Of a DNA stretch of 23,487 nucleotides, positions 16,877 through 23,487 are shown piece after piece. Origin of the DNA: Caccoplasma intestinavium (GTDB lineage: Bacteria > Bacteroidota > Bacteroidia > Bacteroidales > UBA11471). Location of the stretch: assembly GCA_018715885.1 (NCBI GenBank), contig DVKT01000024.1, positions 1 through 23,487 of the forward strand, read 5' to 3'. Position numbers and translations under genes: made by a program. Every line of letters begins with the position of its first letter. Within the stretch, counting starts at the first letter, position 1. The notes below the pieces were generated by a model. It searched no databases. It saw only the letters and a program-made list of their open reading frames with translations, and had not been told where the DNA came from.

Positions 16877-17338
16877 ATGAAAAAGTTAACCATTTTAGGA
16901 TTCATCGCCGTCGTCTTGCTGATAGGAGTAAGCGCGTGCAAATCAAAAGAAAGTGCGTACAAAGCCGCGTATATGAAAGCCCAGGAAAAAGAGGCTGTCG
17001 AAGAAGTTCCTGTCGAAAACGAAGTCGTAACGACACAAGCTCCTGTCCAAGAACGGGTAAGCAACGAACGCATCTCGATCGTCGACGATGACGCCACTAA
17101 GTTGAAACTATACAATGTCGTTGTCGGTAGTTTTTCTGTCAAGACCAATGCATCTTCCCTGAAAGAACGGCTAATACAAGATGGATACGGCGCTTTTACC
17201 GCCCGTAACAACCAAATGATGTTCCGTGTAATCGCCGGTAGCTTCGATACCCGGAAAGAAGCCGAAGAGTTACGAGATGCCATCAAGCTGAAATACTCGC
17301 CCGAATTCAGCGACGCATGGTTGCTCATCAACCGATAA
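16877..17338 (+). CDS. SPOR-domain lipoprotein
   Basis: This is a 153-residue predicted lipoprotein. A hydrophobic signal (4-18) ends in the lipobox VSAC with Cys21 as the lipidated residue. An acidic low-complexity linker (about 35-65) precedes a C-terminal SPOR domain (about 76-153; YNVVVGSFSVKTNA, FRVIAGSFDTRKEAEELRD). SPOR domains bind denuded peptidoglycan glycan strands, often at the division site, so the protein probably links the outer membrane or periplasmic face to the cell wall. It is monocistronic: its own promoter lies upstream and a terminator directly follows. No partner is suggested by the neighbours. Confidence 0.9.
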   Translation: MKKLTILGFIAVVLLIGVSACKSKESAYKAAYMKAQEKEAVEEVPVENEVVTTQAPVQERVSNERISIVDDDATKLKLYNVVVGSFSVKTNASSLKERLIQDGYGAFTARNNQMMFRVIAGSFDTRKEAEELRDAIKLKYSPEFSDAWLLINR

Positions 17339-17356
17339 ACAATATAAATACATATG

Positions 17357-17394
17357 CGCATTTTGACTTTTCGCGGTCAAAATGCGTTCTTTTA
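17357..17394 (+). terminator. Terminator after the SPOR lipoprotein gene
   Basis: An 11-bp perfect stem (CGCATTTTGAC at 17357-17367 with 17376-17386) has an 8-base loop and a short imperfect T-rich tail (TTCTTTT). It ends just 24 bp before the permease start, so it may also form part of that gene's leader region. Confidence 0.7.
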
Positions 17395-17410
17395 ATACGG
17401 AAAGCCGTCT

Positions 17411-18694
17411 ATGTGGAAAAAATGGTTCGGGTTCAATCCCCAGACAATGAAAATACACACCGAAGTCATGGCTGGTATCACCTCCTTTCTCGCCATGGCT
17501 TATATCTTAGCTGTCAATCCAGCCATTCTGTCCGCAACCGGTATGGACAAAGGTGCGCTATTCACAACAACGGCATTAGCTGCAATCATTGGCACTCTGG
17601 TCATGGCATTATGGGCCAAAATGCCGTTTGCCTTAGCACCCGGCATGGGGTTGAACGCTTTCTTTGCCTTTACTGTATGCCTTCAAATGGGTAACAGTTG
17701 GCAATTTGCTTTGACCGCCGTTTTTATCGAGGGTCTCATCTTTATCATTCTCACTCTCACCAAGCTACGGCAGGCCATTGTCAATGCGATCCCCGCCACT
17801 CTGCGACAAGCCATCGGCGTAGGCATAGGGCTGTTCATTGCTTTCATAGGGCTGATAAATTGCCATATCATCGTCCCCAACGAAAGTACCCTCGTAACCA
17901 TCGGCGATCTTACGCACGGTAATGCGCTACTGGGCATGATAGGGATTACCGTTACGGCCATACTCGTCATCAAAAAAATTCAGGGCAGCCTACTTATCGG
18001 TATTCTGCTCACTACACTCATCGGTATTCCTATGGGTATCACCCATTACACGGGGTTCATGAACTTGCCCCCTTCGATAGAGCCTATTTTCTTTCAATTC
18101 GATTTTTCCGAAATATTCTCGATAAAGATGGTAGTCGTGGTCTTCACGTTTCTGTTTATAGACATGTTCGATACCATAGGTACGATTATCGGCGTCTTCA
18201 ACAAAGCGGGAATGACCGTCAACGGGAAAATTCCCCGATTGAAAGAAGCATTTATGGCCGATGCCATAGGCACCACCTGCGGTGCCATGTTGGGAACAAG
18301 TACGGTAACCGTCTTTGTCGAAAGTGCCAGCGGTATCTCACAGGGAGGACGTTCGGGACTGACATCTCTCACCACAGCAGCTTGTTTTGCACTTGCCTTG
18401 TTATTCTCACCGTTTTTCCTATCGATTCCCTCCCCTGCCACAGGGGCCATACTCATCTTGGTAGGATTGTCGATGACGGCAACTATCACGAATATCGATT
18501 TCTCCGACCTGAGTGAAGCCATTCCCGCATTTTTGTGTATTCTCATCATTCCTTTCGCTTACAGTATTTCCGACGGTATCATCATAAGTATGATCGGCTA
18601 TGTCGTCATCAATCTGTTAAGTGGGAAATATAAAAAGATTTCGGTTTCGATGTATATTCTGGCCGCTATCCTCCTGACAAAATTTTTACTCTGA
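17411..18694 (+). CDS. NCS2-family purine (guanine/hypoxanthine) permease, AzgA/PbuG type
   Basis: This 427-residue inner-membrane protein with about a dozen hydrophobic segments is expected to take up purine bases with protons. Family motifs are present: APGMGLNAFFAFTV (77-90), FLFIDMFDTIGT and the conserved TSTVTVFVESASGISQGGRSGLT-type stretch split around positions 295-320. These mark the AzgA/PbuG branch rather than xanthine/uracil permeases. It is the first gene of a same-strand run; the GNAT gene starts 22 bp after its stop. Direct substrate choice between adenine, guanine and hypoxanthine cannot be read from sequence alone. Confidence 0.9.
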   Translation: MWKKWFGFNPQTMKIHTEVMAGITSFLAMAYILAVNPAILSATGMDKGALFTTTALAAIIGTLVMALWAKMPFALAPGMGLNAFFAFTVCLQMGNSWQFALTAVFIEGLIFIILTLTKLRQAIVNAIPATLRQAIGVGIGLFIAFIGLINCHIIVPNESTLVTIGDLTHGNALLGMIGITVTAILVIKKIQGSLLIGILLTTLIGIPMGITHYTGFMNLPPSIEPIFFQFDFSEIFSIKMVVVVFTFLFIDMFDTIGTIIGVFNKAGMTVNGKIPRLKEAFMADAIGTTCGAMLGTSTVTVFVESASGISQGGRSGLTSLTTAACFALALLFSPFFLSIPSPATGAILILVGLSMTATITNIDFSDLSEAIPAFLCILIIPFAYSISDGIIISMIGYVVINLLSGKYKKISVSMYILAAILLTKFLL

Positions 18695-18716
18695 CCCCTC
18701 TATAACAAAATCAAAT

Positions 18717-18977
18717 ATGGAACTTTCTATTATCCACCGTCCAGAAACGAACCGGTTTGAAACCGTAGTCGACGGAGTTACCGCCTACGTAGAATACCGA
18801 AAAGAAGATGACTCTATCGATATTCTACATACAATCGTACCTCCTGCCATAGAAGGGCGCGGCATCGCCTCCCGCCTTGTGGGAGCCGCTTACGATTACG
18901 CCGGACAAAACGGTCTGGCTTTCAAAGCGACTTGTCCGTATGCCGCAATATGGCTGCAACGCAAAGAAAACCGATAG
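18717..18977 (+). CDS. Small GNAT-family N-acetyltransferase (YjdJ-like)
   Basis: This 86-residue protein belongs to the minimal GNAT group (GCN5-related, COG2388 type). The acetyl-CoA binding segment is visible as HTIVPPAIEGRGIASRLV (about 38-55, with the R-G-x-G/A turn), followed by AYDYAGQNGLAFKATCPYA. Proteins of this small family usually lack a known substrate. It sits 22 bp after the permease gene and 24 bp before the SGNH hydrolase ATG, so co-transcription is likely, but a shared function is not evident. Confidence 0.85.
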   Translation: MELSIIHRPETNRFETVVDGVTAYVEYRKEDDSIDILHTIVPPAIEGRGIASRLVGAAYDYAGQNGLAFKATCPYAAIWLQRKENR

Positions 18978-19001
18978 AAATCATTCTGCATCTCGTTGAA
19001 A

Positions 19002-19652
19002 ATGAAAATCAAATTATTATTTCTTCTCATCATTCTGGTTCTGCCTCCGACAACAGAAGGGAAAGAACCTACGCGGGTTGCATGTATAGGCAACAGCATC
19101 ACATACGGCTACGGCCTGAAAAACCGTTCGGAAGAATGCTATCCCGCAGTATTGGGGATAATGCTCGGCGAGAATTATACGGTAGAGAACTTCGGCATCA
19201 GTGCCCGCACGCTGCTCAACAAGGGAGACCACCCTTATATGCAGGAAAAGCTGTTTACCGAGGCAAGGGCGTTCCGCCCCGATATAGTCATCATTAAACT
19301 GGGTACAAACGACACCAAACCGCATAACTGGAAATATGGAAAAGAATTCCGAAAAGACCTCTCGGCTCTTATCGATTCATTCCGCTGCGAAGGAAATCCC
19401 CGCATATATCTTTGCTATCCGGCAACAGTTTACGGTACGAAATGGGGTATCAACGACAGCACGATTGTTCACGGCGTCATTCCGGCTATCAAAAAAACAG
19501 CGCGAAGGAAAAAAGTAAAAATCATCGACCTACATACCCCTACGTCCGGAATGCCGGAAAACTTTCCCGACCGGGTACACCCTAACGCCAATGGTGCTCG
19601 TATTCTCGCCCAAACCGTATACCAAGCCATCACTTCAGAAAAAAAACGATAA
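19002..19652 (+). CDS. Secreted SGNH/GDSL-family esterase
   Basis: This 216-residue hydrolase is probably a carbohydrate esterase that removes acetyl groups in the periplasm. I take the ATG at 19002 rather than the in-frame TTG at 18996, since it begins directly with the signal peptide (MKIKLLFLLIILVLPP). SGNH blocks are complete: Ser32 in CIGNSITYG, Gly65 in NFGIS, Asn103 in LGTNDTKP, and Asp190/His193 in FPDRVHPN. The gene is followed after 5 bp by a GH43 gene, so the pair probably acts on the same decorated polysaccharide, such as an acetylated hemicellulose or pectin. The exact ester is unknown. Confidence 0.88.
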   Translation: MKIKLLFLLIILVLPPTTEGKEPTRVACIGNSITYGYGLKNRSEECYPAVLGIMLGENYTVENFGISARTLLNKGDHPYMQEKLFTEARAFRPDIVIIKLGTNDTKPHNWKYGKEFRKDLSALIDSFRCEGNPRIYLCYPATVYGTKWGINDSTIVHGVIPAIKKTARRKKVKIIDLHTPTSGMPENFPDRVHPNANGARILAQTVYQAITSEKKR

Positions 19653-19657
19653 CGATT

Positions 19658-20725
19658 ATGTCCTTGGAAAAACATCTTTTCCTTATTTTATTAGTTGTGT
19701 GCCAAATTGTTTCCCCGACAATATCGGCTAAGAAAAAAGTCGGAATCCCGAGTGAAAAAGATATGGCCGCCTATCTCATGGTCTATTTCAAAGACGACAC
19801 GCACAGCCTGTACATGGCATTAAGCCCCGACGGGTACTCGTTTACCGACGTAAATAACGGGCAACCCGTCATTGCCGGAGATAGCATAGCCCTACAACGA
19901 GGCATACGCGATCCCCACATCATGCGCGGACCCGACGGTGCATTCTATCTGACCATGACCGACCTTCACATCTATGCCCGGGAAGCCGGTTATCGTGAAA
20001 CCCAATGGGAACGCGACGGAGAAAAATACGGCTGGGGCAATAACCGCGCACTGGTTCTCATGCGCTCGACCGATCTGATACACTGGACCCGATCGAACGT
20101 CCGTCTCGACACTGCTTTTCCGGGATATGAGGAAATAGGTTGCGCATGGGCTCCCGAAACGATTTATGACAAAACCGAAGGTAAATTGATGATATACTTT
20201 ACCATGCGTTTCGGAAACGGAAGAAACAAACTTTACTATGCTTATACCGATGATGATTTTACTCATCTGACAAGTGAACCGAAACCACTCTTTGACTATC
20301 CCAAAGATTTTTCTTATATCGACGGAGACATTACCCAAGTGGACGGACAGTATCATCTCTTCTATGTGGCGCAGGAAGGCTGCGCCGGCATACGCCAAGC
20401 GGTCTCGGATTCGATTCACAGCGGATATGTCTACGACGATGCGTGGTACGATGTAGAACCGAGAGGCTGCGAAGCACCCAATATATGGAAACGAATCGGA
20501 GAAAACCGCTGGGTGCTGATGTATGACATATACAGCATAAAACCGCATAACTTCGGATTCAGAGAGACAAGCGATTTCAAGACCTTCACCGATCTCGGAC
20601 ATTTTAACAAAGGTGTCATGAAAGCTACCAATTTTTCTATTCCCAAACACGGGGCCGTCATACACCTTACAGCCAAAGAAGCGAGACGATTGGCCCGTCA
20701 TTGGGGGTGCGACCTGAAATTTTAA
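19658..20725 (+). CDS. Secreted glycoside hydrolase family 43 protein
   Basis: This 355-residue predicted five-bladed propeller enzyme has a signal peptide (about 1-24, ending TISA). The GH43 catalytic triad can be placed: base Asp85 in GIRDPHIM, pKa modulator Asp222 in YIDGD, and acid Glu272 in GCEAPNIW; WAPETIYD (164-171) is also a family hallmark. GH43 members are mostly alpha-L-arabinofuranosidases or beta-xylosidases, and the subfamily cannot be settled here. It is coupled to the SGNH esterase gene by a 5-bp gap. A perfect palindrome follows the gene at 20756-20793. No extra carbohydrate-binding module or sorting tail is present. Confidence 0.88.
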   Translation: MSLEKHLFLILLVVCQIVSPTISAKKKVGIPSEKDMAAYLMVYFKDDTHSLYMALSPDGYSFTDVNNGQPVIAGDSIALQRGIRDPHIMRGPDGAFYLTMTDLHIYAREAGYRETQWERDGEKYGWGNNRALVLMRSTDLIHWTRSNVRLDTAFPGYEEIGCAWAPETIYDKTEGKLMIYFTMRFGNGRNKLYYAYTDDDFTHLTSEPKPLFDYPKDFSYIDGDITQVDGQYHLFYVAQEGCAGIRQAVSDSIHSGYVYDDAWYDVEPRGCEAPNIWKRIGENRWVLMYDIYSIKPHNFGFRETSDFKTFTDLGHFNKGVMKATNFSIPKHGAVIHLTAKEARRLARHWGCDLKF

Positions 20726-20755
20726 ATACCTGTCTGCTTAGTTATAAAAGAGCCG

Positions 20756-20793
20756 CGTCAAAATGAATGACAATATTGTCATTCATTTTGACG
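20756..20793. repeat. 38-bp perfect palindrome downstream of GH43
   Basis: Each arm is 19 bases (left arm CGTCAAAATGAATGACAAT) with no spacer. The inner part contains the repeat core GAATGAC/GTCATTC. There is no T-run on either side, so it is not a classic intrinsic terminator, but the RNA hairpin could protect or end the transcripts of the convergent genes. Confidence 0.9.
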
Positions 20794-20900
20794 ACTATAA
20801 GGGAGAAAGAATCTCTTGCATGGTATTGAGACCTACACGACGTGTGTTATTCTGAAAGGCTCTGCCTTGAAGAATCTCATGGCAAGAATAACATATACGA

Positions 20901-20987
20901 GATTCCTCGCATACGCTCGGAATGACATCAAACGGTCGCACCCAAGTCTCTGTCATTCTGAACGGAGTCGTAGCGAAGTGAAGAATC
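20901..20987 (-). repeat. Dispersed repeat unit Y, copy 2
   Basis: The reverse complement aligns without gaps to 11093-11179 over 87 bp with 11 mismatches. Confidence 0.9.
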
Positions 20988-20999
20988 TCTTACCATGAG

Positions 21000-21045
21000 A
21001 AAACAAAGATTCCTCGTCGGCCTACCGGCTTCGCTCGGAATGACA
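21000..21045 (-). repeat. Dispersed repeat unit X, copy 2
   Basis: The reverse complement matches 11392-11437 with 3 mismatches in 46 bp. In this cluster X precedes Y by 12 bp, while in cluster A it follows Y by about 210 bp. Confidence 0.9.
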
Positions 21046-21077
21046 TTACCACACTTTATACGGAAGACTGTCGGTCA

Positions 21078-21974
21078 TCAATTTTGTTGCCTGTACTCAT
21101 TGGGAGTATACCCGACACTCTTCTTGAACATACGGCTGAAATGTTGCGGATATTGAAATCCTAAACCGTATGCAATCTCACTGATACTCTGCGATGTATC
21201 GTAAAGTCTGTCTTTCGCCGTTTCAATGAGAATATTCTGAATATATTCCTGTGCCGATTTACCAGTCTCTTTCTTAACGAGGTCTCCGAAATAATTGGCA
21301 GACAAAAACAACTTATCGGCAAAATATTTTACCGAAGGCAATCCGCTCTTTTCCGGTTCATCCGAACGGAAATAATCCCGCAACAGCCGTTCGAATTTCA
21401 CGATCACATCTTTATTCTCATCGCTGCGCGTAATAAATTGCCTGTCATAAAAACGCATGCAATAATTGAGCAACAACTCGATGTTGGAAACGATAAGCAT
21501 ACGGCTGTGTTTATCGATAGCATGTTTCAACTCCGAAGCTATATTATGCAAGCATTCCATGACAACACTCCTTTCCCGTTCTGAAATGTGTAACGCCTCG
21601 TTTACTTCATAAGAGAAAAAAGTATAATCATCGATATGGCGTCCCAACGATGTACCTCGAATGAGATCGGGATGAAACACCAACGCCCATCCTTTGGGTT
21701 GAACCTTTACACCGTTACTTTCGATACCATAGACTTGCCCCGGTGCCAAAAAAACAAGTGTCCCCTCCTGATAATCGTAATATTGGCGACCATAACGCAT
21801 ATCTCCGCACTTCACATCTTTGAGAAAGACGGCATAAAAACCGTATGAACAACGAGACGAACACATAGGCTGACATTGCGACCAATCGACAACACTCACC
21901 AAAGGATTCAATGTCTCCACCCCCATACGGTCATTGTATTCAAATACATGATTTATTTTTTCTATCTCGCTCAT
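21078..21974 (-). CDS. AraC-family transcriptional regulator
   Basis: This 298-residue protein has an N-terminal cupin-like sensing domain (about 20-120, with GTLVFLAPGQVYGI typical of AraC ligand-binding folds) and a C-terminal double helix-turn-helix domain (about 210-296). The second helix-turn-helix carries the AraC signature ISEIAYGLGFQYPQHFSRMFKKSVGYTPNEYR (positions 264-295, given here by its key parts: IAYGLGF, FSRMFK, GYTPNEYR). It is transcribed away from an RND efflux adaptor gene across a shared 360-bp region, so it probably controls the efflux operon in response to a small molecule. A TATATTTG -7 box lies 19 bp before its start. Confidence 0.92.
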   Translation of the reverse strand: MSEIEKINHVFEYNDRMGVETLNPLVSVVDWSQCQPMCSSRCSYGFYAVFLKDVKCGDMRYGRQYYDYQEGTLVFLAPGQVYGIESNGVKVQPKGWALVFHPDLIRGTSLGRHIDDYTFFSYEVNEALHISERERSVVMECLHNIASELKHAIDKHSRMLIVSNIELLLNYCMRFYDRQFITRSDENKDVIVKFERLLRDYFRSDEPEKSGLPSVKYFADKLFLSANYFGDLVKKETGKSAQEYIQNILIETAKDRLYDTSQSISEIAYGLGFQYPQHFSRMFKKSVGYTPNEYRQQN

Positions 21975-21993
21975 ATCTTTAAAGTTTACCCGA

Positions 21994-22001
21994 CAAATAT
22001 A
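21994..22001 (-). promoter_or_regulatory. Bacteroidetes -7 box for the AraC-type gene
   Basis: The minus strand reads TATATTTG, a perfect TAnnTTTG match, 19 bp from the start codon. The -33 box is not clear. Confidence 0.5.
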
Positions 22002-22040
22002 GAAGATTTTCCCGGAACAAAATCGGTGCTTAGCTCAAAT

Positions 22041-22083
22041 CGGTAAAAAAGGTACGACAATCCGTAATTTATGTACATTACCG
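22041..22083. promoter_or_regulatory. Candidate operator, interrupted dyad
   Basis: CGGTAA (22041-22046) is mirrored by TTACCG (22078-22083), with inner GTAC boxes at 22052-22055 and 22073-22076. The half-sites are slightly asymmetric. It lies upstream of the likely regulator promoter, where an autoregulatory or efflux operator could be placed. Confidence 0.25.
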
Positions 22084-22209
22084 CAAAACAGCCCTCGTCA
22101 ACATTTATAAAATGATAAATATGTTTCAGCCCTTTCGAAATATTTTATAAAAAATATTACAAGCATTTATTTGATCAAAATAAAAAAATAATAAACCAGA
22201 ATTTTTCTC

Positions 22210-22217
22210 TATCTTTG
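22210..22217 (+). promoter_or_regulatory. Bacteroidetes -7 box for the RND efflux operon
   Basis: TATCTTTG matches TAnnTTTG exactly, giving a leader of about 110 bases to the ATG at 22335. A second perfect match, TATTTTTG at 22247-22254, is an alternative start nearer the gene. Confidence 0.45.
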
Positions 22218-22334
22218 GGAAGTAAAAAAGCTCCTTAATAAGCTTTTATTTTTGTCAAAAAGAAGAACCTTGAATTAAACTTTATCACATTTTTTCGTCT
22301 AATCGTTTTAGGAAAATAAAGACAAATAAAAAAT

Positions 22335-23408
22335 ATGAATAAAAAATTGAAGACCGGTCTTATCGTATTGATCGTAGCCGCCCTTGCGGGAAGTGTATTT
22401 TACAAATTTTATCCATTTAGTAATGAGAAAAAAGAGAGTGATCTACCCATTCCTACTCCGGCAAAGAAAGCTCTCAACGTAAACGGGTACATCGTCAAAG
22501 AAGAAACGCTTTACGATGAAATATTCATCAACGGTAACCTGTTACCCGACGAAGAGGTAAATCTCTCGTTCGAAACTTCCGGTAAAATCACCGTCATCAA
22601 TTTTGAAGAAGGTACGCACGTGAACAAAGGCGACATTCTCGCCAAAGTAAACGATGCCCCTTTACAGGCCCAACTGAGAAAGCTCGAAGTGCAGTTGCAA
22701 TTGGCCGAGGACCGCGTGTACCGGCAAAACGCCTTGCTCGAGAAAGAGGCCGTGAGTAAAGAGGCCTACGAACAAGTACAAACCGACTTGGCTACCCTGC
22801 AAGCCGAAATAGACATCGTAAAAGCCAACATAGCCCTGACCGAACTGAAAGCCCCGTTCGATGGAATCATCGGTCTGAGAAATGTGAGTGAAGGGGCATA
22901 CGCTTCACCTTCGCTCACCATCGCCACCTTAACAAAAATCACTCCCCTGAAAATAGAATTTTCCATTCCCGAAGTATATGCCGGAAACATCAAAAACGGA
23001 GCACCAATCGAGTTCTCGGTCGACGGATACATGAAACCGTTCAGAGCTCGCGTCTACGCCAGCGATTCAAGACTCGACGAAGATACGCACACATTCTCTC
23101 TGAGAGCCCGTTATCCCAATACCGACGGGGCTCTCTACCCGGGACGTTTCGCCCACATCAAACTCCGTACTCAGGAAATAAAGCGGGCTATCGCCATACC
23201 TTCCGAAGCGATCGTCCCTGAAATGGGAATCGACAAGGTATTCCTCTACAAAGCCGGTAAAGCCGTACCCGTAGAAATAACGAAAGGACTTCGTACCGAA
23301 GCCAAAGTACAAGTACTCAAAGGTCTGAATGTCGGCGACACGATCATCACATCGGGAACATTGCAATTACGCACCGGCCTGGCCGTAACCTTACAAAGTG
23401 TAGAATAA
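22335..23408 (+). CDS. RND efflux periplasmic adaptor (membrane fusion protein)
   Basis: This 357-residue adaptor joins an inner-membrane RND pump to an outer-membrane channel. An N-terminal membrane anchor (about 6-24, no lipobox Cys) is followed by a lipoyl-like half (GKITVINFEEGTHVNKGDILAKV, key residues 85-107), a short alpha-helical hairpin (about 110-165), the returning lipoyl half (ELKAPFDGIIGLRNVSEG), a beta-barrel (about 200-280) and a membrane-proximal domain (to 357). Length is normal for the AcrA/MexE-like family. The pump gene begins 17 bp after its stop, and the AraC-type regulator is divergent. The exported compound cannot be predicted. Confidence 0.93.
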   Translation: MNKKLKTGLIVLIVAALAGSVFYKFYPFSNEKKESDLPIPTPAKKALNVNGYIVKEETLYDEIFINGNLLPDEEVNLSFETSGKITVINFEEGTHVNKGDILAKVNDAPLQAQLRKLEVQLQLAEDRVYRQNALLEKEAVSKEAYEQVQTDLATLQAEIDIVKANIALTELKAPFDGIIGLRNVSEGAYASPSLTIATLTKITPLKIEFSIPEVYAGNIKNGAPIEFSVDGYMKPFRARVYASDSRLDEDTHTFSLRARYPNTDGALYPGRFAHIKLRTQEIKRAIAIPSEAIVPEMGIDKVFLYKAGKAVPVEITKGLRTEAKVQVLKGLNVGDTIITSGTLQLRTGLAVTLQSVE

Positions 23409-23425
23409 GAAGATAACCGCTCACC

Positions 23426-23487
23426 ATGAATATATCAGAATTAAGCATCAAACGCCCTGTTTTAGCGACCGTATTGATATTGATTAT
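23426..23487 (+). CDS. RND efflux inner-membrane transporter, N-terminal fragment (cut by window edge)
   Basis: Only 20 codons are visible: MNISELSIKRPVLATVLILI. This is the typical start of AcrB/MexF-type RND pumps, with the short amphipathic segment, the KRPV motif and the beginning of membrane helix 1. It follows the adaptor gene by 17 bp, in the order usual for such operons. Confidence 0.88.
   Translation, partial: MNISELSIKRPVLATVLILI

Larger units (their letters stand above)
20726..21077. other. Non-coding region between convergent genes, with palindrome and repeat cluster B
   Basis: No credible gene. It holds a 38-bp perfect palindrome and, from about 20813 to 21045, a second cluster of the repeat family seen at 11093-11437, in inverted orientation and with the units in a different order. 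The repeats end about 30 bp from the AraC-type gene stop. Confidence 0.75.
21975..22334. other. Divergent regulatory region between AraC regulator and RND efflux genes
   Basis: This is a 360-bp AT-rich region without genes. It has candidate -7 boxes on both strands, an interrupted dyad (22041-22083) and an 8-bp inverted repeat (AATATTTT at 22139-22146, AAAATATT at 22151-22158). The shared position suggests control of both transcription units by the regulator. Confidence 0.6.

Noticed and set aside
17357..17394. Possible purine riboswitch before the permease gene
   Set aside because: There is only one short perfect hairpin with a T-rich tail. The three-way junction and conserved loops of a purine riboswitch are absent. 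A terminator of the preceding gene explains it.
18996..19001. TTG start for the SGNH esterase
   Set aside because: The ATG two codons later starts directly with the signal peptide and needs no rare start codon.
20816..20998. A 60-codon open frame within repeat cluster B
   Set aside because: Its sequence is composed of repeat units and shows no protein-like composition.

Overview
The window reads as a chromosomal segment of a Bacteroidales bacterium. Supporting signs are promoters of the Bacteroidetes type (TAnnTTTG -7 boxes), few Shine-Dalgarno sites, a ruvX-def-ettA housekeeping cluster, secreted polysaccharide-degrading enzymes, and C-terminal tails on two pectin lyases that resemble type IX secretion (T9SS) type A sorting domains. 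A gut or gut-like member near Barnesiellaceae is my best guess, but that is inference.

Layout. Positions 1-211 (-) hold the 5' end of a truncated PL11 rhamnogalacturonan lyase gene. A complete PL11 gene follows at 343-3465 (-). A divergent operon comes next: ruvX (3653-4081), def (4078-4641) and ettA (4672-6357), closed by a strong terminator. An AT-rich island (about 6420-7890) holds one membrane-protein gene broken by a frameshift. A further PL11 gene lies at 7891-10947 (+). Its first 211 nt match the truncated gene at the window start in 208 of 211 positions, in inverted orientation, and its base composition is mosaic. A 616-bp convergent intergenic region with shuffled short repeats separates it from a minus-strand pair, GH31 alpha-xylosidase (13794-16667) then GH3 beta-glucosidase (11564-13780). 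Divergent from these are a SPOR-domain lipoprotein (16877-17338), its terminator, and a plus-strand run: NCS2 purine permease, small GNAT protein, SGNH/GDSL esterase and GH43 glycosidase (17411-20725). A second copy of the intergenic repeat family, with a 38-bp perfect palindrome, precedes an AraC-type regulator (21078-21974, -). That regulator is divergent from an RND efflux adaptor (22335-23408) and the first 20 codons of its inner-membrane pump (23426-23487).

How the genes fit together. The PL11 enzymes should cleave rhamnogalacturonan I backbones. GH31 and GH3 together match the exo-enzymes that trim xylosyl and glucosyl units from xyloglucan oligosaccharides, and the SGNH esterase plus GH43 could remove acetyl and arabinosyl/xylosyl decorations. 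The window therefore looks like scattered plant-cell-wall (pectin and hemicellulose) accessory enzymes without SusC/SusD pairs, mixed with housekeeping genes. The AraC-RND unit is a separate efflux module.

I did not find a convincing new defence or mobile system. The most notable items are the inverted near-identical PL11 5' ends, the mosaic PL11 gene, the frameshifted GT-C-like gene, and the shuffled repeat family placed between convergent genes.
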